Positions 40,843 to 50,136 are shown, counted from the first letter of the stretch. The stretch: DNA of 64,000 nt from Streptomyces ficellus (GCF_009739905.1 NZ_CP034279.1:930001-994000), one strand, 5' to 3'. Notes: generated from the sequence alone by a model not told the origin. Translations and numbers: made by a program.

Positions 40843-43194
40843 CTATTCGGTGCGCAAAGCCGTAGCGGTTCGGGCTCCGGCGGCCCAGCCGGCGGGGAGG
40901 AGTGCGCCCAGGATGGCGATGAGCAGGCCGCCGAGGGCGAGTGGGAGCAGTTCGGCCGTGGAGTAGACGGCGATGACGGAACCGGGGAGGCGGAGCCCCA
41001 CGCTGTCGCCCATCGCGGGCAGGACCCAGCCGTGCAGCGCCACGCCGAGCGGCACGCCCAGCGCGCCCGCGACCAGGCCGGTGACGACGACCGAGGTGAC
41101 GACCATCGCGACGGTCTGCCGTGGGGTCATGCCGAGCGCCTTGTGGACACCGATCTCACGGACGCGTTCGCGGGTGTCGAGCAGGACGCCGTTGAGCACG
41201 CCGAGCGCGGCGACGGAGACGAGCATCAGCGTGAGGAACGCGGACAGCGAGTTGAGCGTGACGACCATGTCGCTGCCGTTGCCGAGCCCGCCGGCCCGGG
41301 CGGTGGCTCCCAGCGTCGCCAGGTCCTCGTTCAGCGCGTCGACGTAACGCGTGACGTCGGTGCCCGGGGTGACCGCGATGTGGTGGCTCGTGTCCGTCAG
41401 GTCGGGGTGCGCGGCCGCGAGGGTCGTGACGTCGGTGAAGACCTGCATGCCGTCGTTGGCGGGGTCGAGGACCTCGCCGACGATCCGGACCGTCACCGGC
41501 CGGGCCAGGCCGTTCACCGTGACGGTGTCGCCGACGCGCGTGCCGGTGGCGGTCAGGAAGGGGGTGGGGACCACGGCCTCGCCGGGCGCGTCGGTCCAGC
41601 GGCCCGAGACCATGGTGTAGCCACCCCACGCGGCGTCGCCGGTGAAGGCGACCACGTCGACGGTGCCGGTCACGCCGGCCACGGTCGCCCGTACCGTCGT
41701 GGCGCTGTAGTGCTTCGCGGTTCCGCCGACGGCGTCGATGGCCGCAGCGATCGCGGCGGGGTCGGCGCGGGGCTTCTTCTTTGAGGCGGGGCCGTGGGGG
41801 CCGAAGTCCGGTACGGGCGCGGGCACGGTGACGTCGGCGACGTCGTGGGCCTTGGCCTTCATCACCTCGCCGAGCGAGGCCGCCATCCCCACGGTGAACG
41901 TCACGGCGATGGTGCCGAACAGGACCGCCGCGCCCATGGCCAGCGCGCGGGCGGGCCGTGCGAAGGGCCGGGCCAGGCCGAGCGCGACCGGCTGCGGCAA
42001 CGGGAGCCGTCCGGCCACGCGGGCCGCCCGCCGCCCGCGCCCCGTCGACGTGCCGCGCCCGACGGCGAGCGCGTCGACGGTACGCAGCCGGCCGGCCCGC
42101 CAGGCGCCGGCCCACGCGGTCGCCGCGACCAGGCCGAGCACCCCGGCGATCACCGCCGCGTCGACCCAGGGGGCGATGGTCAGGGAGGAGGAGCCGTAGA
42201 TCTCCTCGGCTTCGGCCAGCACGGGCACGGCGAGCAGGTGGCCGGCGAGGACCCCGAGTGCCGTGCCGATCGCGGCCGGGACCAGCGCCTGGCCGACGTA
42301 GGCCCGTACGACCTGGGCCGGGGTGAAGCCGATCGCCTTCAGGATGCCGATGCGGCGGGTGCCCGAGCCGACGGCGGACGCGACGACGTTGCCGACGACG
42401 AGGACCGACATGACCAGGCCCAGGGCGCCGAACGCGATCAGGAACGGGACGTAGAGCGCGCTGTCCTCCTCCGCGGCCTTCCTGACGGTCAGCCATGACC
42501 GTTCGCCGACGGCCGCTCCCGGCGGCAGGGACCGTCTCACGGACTTGCCGCCCGCGGTGAGTTGCGCGGCGGTCTCTGCGTCGCTGAAGCGGTAGAGCAT
42601 CTGGTAGCCGCCGCTGCCGGGCGCGGTGAGCGCCGGCATCTGGGCCGGAACCACCCAGGCGTCCGCGGTCTGCGTGACCGAGCGGGCCACACCGACGACC
42701 GTCAGTTCCGGATCGCCGGGCAGATGAGGGAAGGCGATCCTCATGCCCAGGTGCGGCAGGAGCGAGGAGTTGACGGACAGCACGGTCTCGCCGGAGCGCG
42801 TGGGCCACCGCCCGTCGAGCAGTACCACCTCGTCCACGTCCCGGCCGGGATCGCCCCGGCCGACCACCGTCATCGGCCACCCGGGGCCGCCCACCCCGTC
42901 CGCGCTCGGGGTGACCGTCGCCGTACGGAACGGCCCGGCCGTACCGCTCACCCCCTCGGCGTCCCCGGTCTCCGACAACTGCCCGGCACTCACCCTGGCC
43001 GCGTCGAACGCAACGGACAGGTGCGCGCCGCGCTGCTGGGCGAAGGCGTCGTCGAAGGGCGCGCCGGACACCACGAGCAGCGTGCCGCCGAGGACGGAGG
43101 CGGCCACCGCCATCAGTGTGGCGAGCCCGATCACCAGCGTCTGCACTCGGCGTCGCGCCACCCCCGAGCGCACCACTGTGCCGAGCGCGCTCAT
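40843..43194 (-). CDS. ABC transporter permease (FtsX/MacB-like)
   Basis: A 783-residue membrane protein with two FtsX repeats. Each repeat has a large extracytoplasmic region and clustered transmembrane helices (ALGLVMSVLVVGNVVASAVG; LMLVSVAALGVLNGVLLDT; LGMTPRQTVAMVVTSVVV). A single first helix (LVIGLATLMAVAASVLGGTLL) and a last helix pair complete the fold. It overlaps the ATPase gene by 4 nt (43191-43194). Such exporters move lipids, peptides or antibiotics by a mechanotransmission mechanism. It is divergent from a two-component system, a common pairing for antibiotic sensing and resistance. Confidence 0.9.
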   Translation of the reverse strand: MSALGTVVRSGVARRRVQTLVIGLATLMAVAASVLGGTLLVVSGAPFDDAFAQQRGAHLSVAFDAARVSAGQLSETGDAEGVSGTAGPFRTATVTPSADGVGGPGWPMTVVGRGDPGRDVDEVVLLDGRWPTRSGETVLSVNSSLLPHLGMRIAFPHLPGDPELTVVGVARSVTQTADAWVVPAQMPALTAPGSGGYQMLYRFSDAETAAQLTAGGKSVRRSLPPGAAVGERSWLTVRKAAEEDSALYVPFLIAFGALGLVMSVLVVGNVVASAVGSGTRRIGILKAIGFTPAQVVRAYVGQALVPAAIGTALGVLAGHLLAVPVLAEAEEIYGSSSLTIAPWVDAAVIAGVLGLVAATAWAGAWRAGRLRTVDALAVGRGTSTGRGRRAARVAGRLPLPQPVALGLARPFARPARALAMGAAVLFGTIAVTFTVGMAASLGEVMKAKAHDVADVTVPAPVPDFGPHGPASKKKPRADPAAIAAAIDAVGGTAKHYSATTVRATVAGVTGTVDVVAFTGDAAWGGYTMVSGRWTDAPGEAVVPTPFLTATGTRVGDTVTVNGLARPVTVRIVGEVLDPANDGMQVFTDVTTLAAAHPDLTDTSHHIAVTPGTDVTRYVDALNEDLATLGATARAGGLGNGSDMVVTLNSLSAFLTLMLVSVAALGVLNGVLLDTRERVREIGVHKALGMTPRQTVAMVVTSVVVTGLVAGALGVPLGVALHGWVLPAMGDSVGLRLPGSVIAVYSTAELLPLALGGLLIAILGALLPAGWAAGARTATALRTE

Positions 43195-43898
43195 CGGACG
43201 GCCCCCGGGGTGACGGCCGGCGGCCGGACGTCCTCGGTGATCCGGCCGTCGGCGATGCGGATCGTACGGTTCGTGCAGGACCGGGCCAGGGCCAGGTCGT
43301 GGGTGACCACGACGATGGTCTGGCCCTCGGCGTGGAGTCCGGCGAGCAGCCGGCTGACGTCCTGTCCGGCGGCGGTGTCCAGGGCCCCGGTCGGCTCGTC
43401 GGCCAGGAGCAGCGCCGGCCGGTTCATCAACGCCCGGGCCACCGCGACGCGCTGCCGCTCACCGCCGGACAGCCGCCCCGGGTAGGCGCGGGCGTGCCGG
43501 TCGACGCCGAGGTTCTCCAGGAGCTCCGCCGCCCGCCGGTCCGCCGCACCACGTGCCATGCCCGCGAGGCGCGCGGGCAGGACGACGTTGTCGGTGACGG
43601 TCAGGTCGTCGAGCAGGTTGAAGAACTGGAAGACCATGCCGATCCTCGACCGCCGGTGCAGGGCCGCCGCGGCTTCGCCCAGCGCGTCCACCCGCACACC
43701 GTCGACGGTGACGGTTCCCGTGTCGGGCCGGTCCAGGCCCGCGATCAGGTTGAGCAGGGTGGACTTGCCGCTGCCGGAAGGGCCGAGGACGGCGACGGCC
43801 TCGCCGGGCCGCACGGTCAGCGATGCCTCGTGCAGGGCGGGCGGGCCGTCGTCGTACCGGCGGCTCACCTCGCGCAGTTCGATCACCGGCAGGGTCAT
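43191..43898 (-). CDS. ABC transporter ATP-binding protein (MacB/LolD-like)
   Basis: A 235-residue ABC ATPase: Walker A GPSGSGKSTLLN, Q-loop FQFFNLLDDLTV, signature LSGGERQRVAVAR, Walker B PALLLADEPTGALD and the H-loop VVVTHDLAL. It powers the FtsX-like permease downstream. A GAGGAG ribosome binding site precedes the ATG at 43896-43898. Confidence 0.95.
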   Translation of the reverse strand: MTLPVIELREVSRRYDDGPPALHEASLTVRPGEAVAVLGPSGSGKSTLLNLIAGLDRPDTGTVTVDGVRVDALGEAAAALHRRSRIGMVFQFFNLLDDLTVTDNVVLPARLAGMARGAADRRAAELLENLGVDRHARAYPGRLSGGERQRVAVARALMNRPALLLADEPTGALDTAAGQDVSRLLAGLHAEGQTIVVVTHDLALARSCTNRTIRIADGRITEDVRPPAVTPGAVR

Positions 43899-44109
43899 GA
43901 AGGGCTCCTCGGGTACGGGTGGTTGGCTGCGTGAACGCTAGGAGCGGGTCCGGCGCGTGCGCATCGCCCGCCCGGACCCCTTGCGGTACCGCGCTGGGAT
44001 CAGCCCCGGGCACGTCATCCTCGCGATGTAGGCGGGTGATGTACCGGGTGCGGTGGGAATGGCCTCCCGGACGGATCCCGCGGGTCCGCGCGGCGGCAAC
44101 AATGAACCG

Positions 44110-45423
44110 GTGACGGACATGAGTACGGGGCCGGCGCGGCTGCGGGAAGCCGCCCGCCGGACGCTCCGCGACGCCAGGACCCCGAGCGGTCCGCCGCCCC
44201 GACCGACCGGGCGCGCCCGGCGGTTCGACGTGCTGCTGGCGCTGGTGCTCGGGGTCACCACCGTCTATTACGGGATCGACAACGCCGGTGTCGTGGTCGT
44301 GCGGGAGATCGCACCCGGCGTGCGGCACGTCATGCCGCGCCCGTCCGGCCCGGGCGGCCTGGCCTTCATGGTGGTCCTCGCGGTCGTCGCCTCGGGCGCC
44401 CTGGCGCTACGCCGCCGCCACCCGCTCGCCGTGCTGTGCGTCGTGACGGCCGCGACGCTGGCCACACCGCACAGCGTGATGCGGCTGACCTTCTACGCGT
44501 TCGTCATCGCCGTCTACAGCGCCGCCGTGTACAGCCCGTACCGGGTGGCCACCTTGGCGGCGCTGCCGGTGTCGGTCGTCCTGGTCGGCACCTCGGGGAA
44601 CGCGCGGACGCCGATCGTCCCCAACGAGTACATCGCCCTGCTCATCCTGGCCCCGATGGCCGTGGCCGCCGTCGGCCTGCGCACCTGGAAGCTCCGAACC
44701 GCCGAGGGCCGCACCCGGCTCTCCGCCCTCGAACGCGAACAGGCCGAGGCGCTGCGCCGGGCCGTCGAGCACGAGCGGGCCAGGATCGCCCGCGAACTGC
44801 ACGACGTCGTCACGCACAACGTCAGCGTGATGATCATCCAGGCCGGCGCCGCCCGCAAGATCATGCACACCTCCCCCGAGCAGGCCGGCGAGGCGCTGCT
44901 CGCCGTCGAGGCGGGCGGCCGGGCGGCCATGACCGAGTTGCGCCACGTCATGGGGCTGCTCACCATGGCCGACGACGGCGAACGGACCGACGGCGGTACG
45001 GACATGGCCGGTGCGGCGGCGGAACTGGCCCCGCAACCGGGCCTGGACCGGCTGGGGGCGCTCGTCGGACGGGTTCGGGACACGGGGCTGCCGGTCGACC
45101 TGGCCGTGACCGGGCCGGCCCGTTCCCTCCCGCCCGGTCTGGAGCTCGCCGCCTACCGCGTGGTCCAGGAGGCCCTGACCAACACCGTGAAGCACGCCTC
45201 CGGCGCCACCGCCGCCGTGACCGTCGAGTACGGGCCGGAACGGCTGCGGGTGGAGGTCACCGACACCGGGGGAGACGTGGGTGCGGGAGCGGCGACCGGC
45301 AGCGGGCGGGGCCTGATCGGCCTGCGCGAGCGCCTCGCCGTCTACGGCGGAACCCTGACCACCGGCCGCCGTCTGACCGGCGGCTACCGTGTGGAGGCCC
45401 TGATCCCCCTGGAGGCACCGTGA
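44110..45423 (+). CDS. NarL-type sensor histidine kinase
   Basis: A 437-residue membrane kinase. Several N-terminal hydrophobic segments (about residues 38-185) are followed by the HisKA_3 phosphoacceptor ERARIARELHDVVTHNVSVMI and a HATPase domain (VVQEALTNTVKHA, VTDTGGDVG, GRGLIGLRERLAVYGG). It probably senses cell-envelope stress, given the divergent ABC exporter. The start is uncertain: GTG 44110 or ATG 44119, neither with a clear ribosome binding site. It overlaps the regulator by 4 nt (GTGA). Confidence 0.9.
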   Translation: MTDMSTGPARLREAARRTLRDARTPSGPPPRPTGRARRFDVLLALVLGVTTVYYGIDNAGVVVVREIAPGVRHVMPRPSGPGGLAFMVVLAVVASGALALRRRHPLAVLCVVTAATLATPHSVMRLTFYAFVIAVYSAAVYSPYRVATLAALPVSVVLVGTSGNARTPIVPNEYIALLILAPMAVAAVGLRTWKLRTAEGRTRLSALEREQAEALRRAVEHERARIARELHDVVTHNVSVMIIQAGAARKIMHTSPEQAGEALLAVEAGGRAAMTELRHVMGLLTMADDGERTDGGTDMAGAAAELAPQPGLDRLGALVGRVRDTGLPVDLAVTGPARSLPPGLELAAYRVVQEALTNTVKHASGATAAVTVEYGPERLRVEVTDTGGDVGAGAATGSGRGLIGLRERLAVYGGTLTTGRRLTGGYRVEALIPLEAP

Positions 45424-46139
45424 CCGAGCCGCTGCGCGTGCTCCTCGCCGACGACCAGACCCTGGTCCGCACCGGATTCCGGATGATCCTCGGCGCCGAC
45501 GGCATCGACGTCGTCGCCGAGGCGACCAACGGGGCCGAAGCGGTCGAGGCGGTCCGCCGCACCCGTCCCGACGTGGTCCTGATGGACATCCGGATGCCCG
45601 AAATGGACGGTCTGGAGGCCACCCGCCGCATCCTCACCGGCGCCCCCGGCGAACCCCGCGTCCTCATCCTGACCACCTTCGACCTCGACCGGTACGTCTA
45701 CGCGGCCCTGTCCGCCGGCGCCAGCGGCTTCCTCCTCAAGGACGTCACCCCCGAGCAGCTGACCGCGGCCGTCCGCACGGTCCGTACCGGCGACGCCCTC
45801 CTCGCGCCCGCCATCACCCGCCGCCTCGTCCAGCGTTTCGCCGGAGGCGACCATCGATACAGTGCCCGGCACGGCGATGACACGACCGCCCTCCACCGCG
45901 ACCTCGCCTCGCTCACACCGCGCGAACTGGAGGTCCTGGGCCTGCTTGCCCGCGGGCTGAGCAACGCCGAACTCGCCACCCGCCTCCACCTGGCCGAGGC
46001 GACCGTCAAGACGCATGTCGCCCGGATCCTGGCCAAGCTCGGACTCCGGGACCGCGTCCAGGCCGTGATCGTCGCCTACGAGACGGGTCTGGTCAGCGCG
46101 GGCGCGCACGAGGCCGTTGGGCAGTCCACCGAGACGTAG
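45420..46139 (+). CDS. NarL/LuxR-type response regulator
   Basis: A 239-residue regulator. Receiver domain with the acidic pair DD (LLADDQTLVRTGF), phosphoacceptor Asp in VVLMDIRMPEMDG, and the conserved Thr and Lys (LTTFDLDRY, FLLKDVTPEQL). A LuxR HTH follows ([44 protein letters not shown]). The GTG start overlaps the kinase stop, so the two are coupled. The likely target is the divergent ABC exporter promoter (43899-44109). Confidence 0.93.
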   Translation: MTEPLRVLLADDQTLVRTGFRMILGADGIDVVAEATNGAEAVEAVRRTRPDVVLMDIRMPEMDGLEATRRILTGAPGEPRVLILTTFDLDRYVYAALSAGASGFLLKDVTPEQLTAAVRTVRTGDALLAPAITRRLVQRFAGGDHRYSARHGDDTTALHRDLASLTPRELEVLGLLARGLSNAELATRLHLAEATVKTHVARILAKLGLRDRVQAVIVAYETGLVSAGAHEAVGQSTET

Positions 46140-46259
46140 AACGCGGACGTGGAAGGCGGCCGGGGGCGGGGGCCGGGAGCCGAAGCATGCGCCCGCCCTC
46201 ACCGGCGCTTTCCTACGAGCGCGGGGCGGGCCGCCCCGCCGGGTCGTCCACGCTCGCCG

Positions 46260-47450
46260 TCACCGCTCACCCGCGAGGTCGAGGTCGCCGCTGCGCGGCT
46301 CGGCGGGGACCTCGGCGGCGCGCCACGGGCGGGCGATCGGGCGTGATATCGCCCGCCACCACGGCTCCACCGGCAGCCTCGCGGCCGGCTCGAAGGGCTC
46401 GCCGGGGTGGGGGAACGCCACCGCCTGGCCCGCCGCCTCGGCGGCGTCCTTCGTCCACTCCGCCGGCTCCGCCCAGGGGTGAGGGGCGAGGTTGAACGTC
46501 CCCCAGTGGATCGGCAGGAGCACACCGTGGGGCGCGCCCGACTGCAGGTCGAGGTGGGCCCGGAGGGCCTCCTGCGGGGTCATGTGGATGTCCGGCCAGT
46601 ACTCGCTGTACGCACCGAGCTGGATCATGGTGACGTCGAACGGCCCGTGCTCGGCGCCGATGTCCCGGAAGCCCTCGAAGTACCCGGTGTCGCCGCTGTG
46701 GAAGAGCCGGTGCTCCGGCCCGGTGACCACCCAGGAAGCCCACAGGGTGTGCTGCTGGTTGCGCAGGCCGCGGCCGCAGAAGTGGCGGGCCGGGGTGGCG
46801 GTCAGCCGCAGGTCGCCGACCTCCGTCGACTCGTTCCAGTCCAGCTCCCGCACGCGGGAGGCGGGCACGCCCCAGTGCTCCAGGTGCGCGCCGACGCCGA
46901 GCGGGACGACGAAGAGGGTGTCCGAGGCCGCGAGGGCGCGTATCGACGGGAGGTCGAGGTGGTCGTAGTGGTCGTGGGAGATCACCACCGCGTCGACGGG
47001 CCCCAGCGCGGCGAGCGACAGCGGGACGGGATGCAGCCGCTTGGGTCCTGCGAAGGAGAAGGGCGAGCAGCGTGCGCCCCACACCGGGTCGAAGAGGATC
47101 CGGTGGCCGTCGGTCTCGGCGAGCACGCTGGAGTGTCCCATCCAGGTGATCCGCAGTCCGGTGGCCGCGGGGCGGGCCAGGTCGGCGACGGTGGTGGGGT
47201 GCACGGGGACGCCACCGGTGGGCGCCCGGCGGGCCCGGGACTCCTTCTCGAAGTAGACCTTCGCGAATTCCAGGGTGGAGCCGGACGGTCTGTGCCTGGT
47301 CCCGACCGGGTTCTGGAAGGTGCCGTCCGCGAAGTTCGGCGACCGGCGGATGCGCTCCATCCGCTCTCCGGTGGCGTCCGCGCCGAAGGCGGCCGGCCGC
47401 AGTGCGCGCAGTCGGTGGCGGAGCTGGGGCGGGACGCCGGAGCCGGTCAC
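46260..47450 (-). CDS. MBL-fold phospholipase-D-like hydrolase (NAPE-PLD/UlaG-like)
   Basis: A 396-residue metallo-beta-lactamase-fold protein of the NAPE-PLD/UlaG-like group: N-terminal NxxDGTFxNPxG segment (SPNFADGTFQNPVGT), LRITWMGHSSVLAETDGH, the metal motif SHDHYDHLDLPSI, HFCGRGLRNQQHTLWASWV, FHSGDTGYFEGF and PIHWGTFNLAPHPW. It probably hydrolyses a phosphodiester or lactone-type substrate. The GTG at 47448-47450 has GGAGG five bases upstream. It is divergent from the second decarboxylase-like gene. Confidence 0.83.
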   Translation of the reverse strand: MTGSGVPPQLRHRLRALRPAAFGADATGERMERIRRSPNFADGTFQNPVGTRHRPSGSTLEFAKVYFEKESRARRAPTGGVPVHPTTVADLARPAATGLRITWMGHSSVLAETDGHRILFDPVWGARCSPFSFAGPKRLHPVPLSLAALGPVDAVVISHDHYDHLDLPSIRALAASDTLFVVPLGVGAHLEHWGVPASRVRELDWNESTEVGDLRLTATPARHFCGRGLRNQQHTLWASWVVTGPEHRLFHSGDTGYFEGFRDIGAEHGPFDVTMIQLGAYSEYWPDIHMTPQEALRAHLDLQSGAPHGVLLPIHWGTFNLAPHPWAEPAEWTKDAAEAAGQAVAFPHPGEPFEPAARLPVEPWWRAISRPIARPWRAAEVPAEPRSGDLDLAGER

Positions 47451-47528
47451 GGTACCTCCAGGGGGGTGAGCGTCCTTCCATTATGGGCGGGGGGTACGAC
47501 AACCCGGGGGCGGGCCCGGCGGGTGCGA

Positions 47529-47556
47529 TGTCACATCGGTGACCGCCCCGTCCGTC
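47529..47556 (+). promoter_or_regulatory. ECF41-like promoter upstream of the second decarboxylase-like gene
   Basis: TGTCACA (47529-47535) and CGTC (47553-47556) with a 17-nt spacer, one longer than the canonical 16. The CGTC ends 43 nt before the ATG, exactly as at the first ECF41 promoter, which supports a real site. Confidence 0.6.
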
Positions 47557-47598
47557 GTACCGGTGAAAGGTTGTCCACCCGTACCCCAGGAGGCCCTC

Positions 47599-48150
47599 AT
47601 GGCCCGCATCTCGCTCACCCCGCCCCGCACCCTGCTCTTCCGCGCAGTCGAGTGGTACGCGAAGCGCACCTACGGAATGGGCCTCGACCCGGTCCGCGCG
47701 GCCGGGCACAACGGGCGCGTCCTGCGCACGACCCTGCGGTTCGAGCTGGCCGTCGGCCGGTGGAACGCCCTGGACCCGACCCTCAAGGCGCTGGCCGTGA
47801 TGGCGTCGGCCGCCGAGATCGGGTGCAGCTGGTGCATGGACTTCGGGTACTGGGAGAGCACCCGGCACGGCGTCGACCCGCGCAAGCTGCGTGACCTGCC
47901 GGTGTGGCGGGACAGCGACGCGTACACGGCGCGGGAGCGTGACGTGCTGGAGTACTCCGAGGCGATGACGGCCACCCCTCCGGCCGTCGAGGACGACCTG
48001 GCCGAGCGGCTGCGCAAGGAGCTCGGCGAGGCGGCGTTCGTGGAGCTGACGGCGATGGTGGCGCTGGAGAACATGCGCTCCCGGACCAATGCCGCACTGG
48101 GCCTGACCAGCCAGGGCTTCAAGGACCGGTGCGAGCTGCGGCACCGCTGA
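47599..48150 (+). CDS. Carboxymuconolactone decarboxylase/AhpD-like protein with CxxC
   Basis: A 183-residue alpha-helical AhpD-fold protein with the intact redox core SAAEIGCSWCMDFGYWES (CxxC) and a preceding LDPTLKALAVMAS helix. Typical members are alkylhydroperoxidase-like or decarboxylating. CAGGAGG lies before the ATG at 47599. It has an ECF41-type promoter although no ECF41 sigma gene is adjacent, suggesting control by the sigma factor at 30488-31372. Confidence 0.85.
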   Translation: MARISLTPPRTLLFRAVEWYAKRTYGMGLDPVRAAGHNGRVLRTTLRFELAVGRWNALDPTLKALAVMASAAEIGCSWCMDFGYWESTRHGVDPRKLRDLPVWRDSDAYTARERDVLEYSEAMTATPPAVEDDLAERLRKELGEAAFVELTAMVALENMRSRTNAALGLTSQGFKDRCELRHR

Positions 48151-48241
48151 CCCGCCGCCTGCCCCGCGCCTGCCCCGGGCCCCGGTGGGGAGTGGCCTGG
48201 CGTGCGCGGGGTCCGGGGCGAGCGAAGCCCGACGGTGCTCC

Positions 48242-48428
48242 ACGGACACGACCTGGGGAGTGTCCGGAAAGTATCGGCGTCCGCCCGGAGGGCGGGGGCC
48301 GTGGCGTCCGGTGCGTGCTGTCGCAAGGCGGAGGAGGGAGACATGGCGGAGCCATGGCGACCGACGACAACGCGGCGACAGTGCGTGCAGGGCGTCACGG
48401 GCCAGGCGAGACTTGACGGACACGACCT
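48242..48428 (+). repeat. 13-bp direct repeat upstream of the TetR gene
   Basis: ACGGACACGACCT occurs exactly twice, at 48242-48254 and 48416-48428, each followed by a GGG after one variable base. The second copy ends 11 nt before the TetR GTG. The rest of the 288-nt intergenic region (48151-48439) shows no gene. The copies may be binding sites or part of a duplicated promoter. Confidence 0.55.
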
Positions 48429-48439
48429 AGGGTGGCGGC

Positions 48440-49060
48440 GTGGGCAGAGTGCGGTTGAGCGTGGCCGAGCGGCGCGAGGAGCTGCTGCGAGCCGCCGTCG
48501 AGCAGATCGAGGCACGGGGTGTGGCAGCCGTGCGGATCGCCGACGTGGCTTCCGCGCTGGGCGTGAGCAACGCGCTGGTGCTGTACCACTTCTCCACCAA
48601 GGAGAAGCTCGTCGCGGCCGCCTTCGCGTACGCCGCCGAGGGCGACCTCGCGCACCTGCGCCGGCTGCTGGGGCGCCGGACCACGGCCACCCGCCGGCTG
48701 CGCGCGGCCGTGCACTGGTACGCCCCGACGGGCCGGGCCAAGGGGTGGCGGCTGTGGATAGAGGGCTGGGCGGCGGCCCTGCGCGAACCGGCGCTGCGGG
48801 TGGTCGCCCAGGACCTGGACCGGCAGTGGAAGGCGGCGCTGACCGAGGTGATCGCGCAGGGGGCGGCGGCCGGCGAGTTCCGGTGCGAGGATCCCTCGGC
48901 CGCGGCCTGGCGGCTGACCGCGTTCCTCGACGGCCTCGCCGTCCAGATGACCGCCTACGCGGCGCCCTTCACCCGCGCCGCGATGCTGGCCTGGGCCGAC
49001 GAGGCCCTCGCCCGCGAGATCGGCCGCCCCGCGGCCCCACCGGACGCGCCCCGCCGATGA
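48440..49060 (+). CDS. TetR-family regulator (BetI-like C-terminal domain)
   Basis: A 206-residue TetR regulator: HTH in residues of about 8-55 (AERREELLRAAVEQIEARGV, RIADVASALGVSNALVLYHF) and a BetI-like C-terminal ligand domain (WRLWIEGWAAALREPALR, AWRLTAFLDGLAVQMTAYA). The GTG at 48440 follows the second copy of the 13-bp repeat closely and has no clear ribosome binding site. Its target is unknown; the decarboxylase-like gene upstream is a candidate. Confidence 0.85.
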   Translation: MGRVRLSVAERREELLRAAVEQIEARGVAAVRIADVASALGVSNALVLYHFSTKEKLVAAAFAYAAEGDLAHLRRLLGRRTTATRRLRAAVHWYAPTGRAKGWRLWIEGWAAALREPALRVVAQDLDRQWKAALTEVIAQGAAAGEFRCEDPSAAAWRLTAFLDGLAVQMTAYAAPFTRAAMLAWADEALAREIGRPAAPPDAPRR

Positions 49061-49189
49061 CGACGCCCGCGCAGGCCCGGAGCCCGGGGCGCGCCACCGG
49101 CCCGGCCCGGCGCGCCGCGTGACCCTCACGTCGCGCCACGTACCTGTCAGGACCGGTGTCCTCCGCACCGCCCCGCAGGGCCGGCGCCG

Positions 49190-49984
49190 TTACAGGGGCA
49201 GCAGGTCCGGTCGCTTGGCGGAGACGTGGTCGCCGGACGACTCGCCGCGCAGCCTGCGGCCGATCCAGGGGACCAGGTACTCGCGTGCCCAGTTGATGTC
49301 GTCGCGGCGCAGTTCGAGGGGGCCGCGCGGCGGCAGCGGTGGCCAGGGCTGGTCGGGGTCGGCGGGGACGTCCACGCCCAGGACCTGGCCGGCCCGGAGC
49401 GCGACCCGGGTGTGGCCCTCGGGAGACAGGTGCAGCCGGTCGTCGTCCCAGGCGCGCCGGTCCTGGACGGTCTTGAGGGACCACAGGTCCAGCACCGGGC
49501 ACCCGTACCGGTCCGCGATCGCGCGCACGTGCCCGTTGTACGTGGCGATCTTGCCGCGGAGCCGGCGCAGCACCGGCACGGTCCTGGTGTCGAACCCGGT
49601 CGTGACCAGGACGGTGCCGACCACGGACGTCAGGTCGGCGACGGCGCGCTCGAAGCGTTCGGCGACCTCGTCGGGGTCGCTGCCGGGGCGGATGATGTCG
49701 TTGCCGCCGGCGCAGAAGGTCACCAGGTCCGGGGCGAGTTGCCGGGCCCGCGGCACCTGTTCGGCCACGATCTGGTCGAGGAGGCGTCCGCGTACGGCGA
49801 GATTGGCGTACCGGAATCCCTCGGTCTCCGGCAGCCGGTCCGCGAGCAGCACCGCGAGACGGTCCGCCCAGCCGACGAACGTTCCGTCGGGGCCGGGGTC
49901 TCCGACGCCTTCGGTGAAGCTGTCACCGATCGCCGCGTACGACCCGAATACGTCACGGTCTCTGAATGTCGAATCGTCTGCCAC
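49190..49984 (-). CDS. SGNH/GDSL hydrolase
   Basis: A 264-residue SGNH hydrolase without a signal peptide: block I YAAIGDSFTEG (GDS), block II NLAVRGRLLD, block III TFCAGGNDII (GxND) and block V DRLHLSPEGH (DxxH). This is a complete catalytic set for an esterase/lipase-type enzyme, probably intracellular. The start is a GTG at 49982-49984 with AAGGA upstream. Confidence 0.9.
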   Translation of the reverse strand: MADDSTFRDRDVFGSYAAIGDSFTEGVGDPGPDGTFVGWADRLAVLLADRLPETEGFRYANLAVRGRLLDQIVAEQVPRARQLAPDLVTFCAGGNDIIRPGSDPDEVAERFERAVADLTSVVGTVLVTTGFDTRTVPVLRRLRGKIATYNGHVRAIADRYGCPVLDLWSLKTVQDRRAWDDDRLHLSPEGHTRVALRAGQVLGVDVPADPDQPWPPLPPRGPLELRRDDINWAREYLVPWIGRRLRGESSGDHVSAKRPDLLPL

Positions 49985-50091
49985 GGGAGCACATCCTTCA
50001 CCGGGAGATGTGACCTACGCGACCGTAAGGAGGGGTTGACGGGGGGTGATGTTTGCCACCGGTCAAGATTGTCCCAAGCGCGGAATACGAC

Positions 50092-50124
50092 TCCGCCCGG
50101 CACCGGGACGCGGTGCCGGGCGGA
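50092..50124 (-). terminator. Hairpin terminator of the M23 peptidase gene
   Basis: A perfect 14-bp inverted repeat (50092-50105 with 50111-50124, 5-nt loop) starting 12 nt after the peptidase stop. Confidence 0.78.
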
Positions 50125-50136
50125 GGAACGTTCGCG

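Noticed and set aside
48242..48428. The 13-bp direct repeat as a transposon target-site duplication
   Set aside because: The 161-nt spacer has no terminal inverted repeats or mobile-element content.
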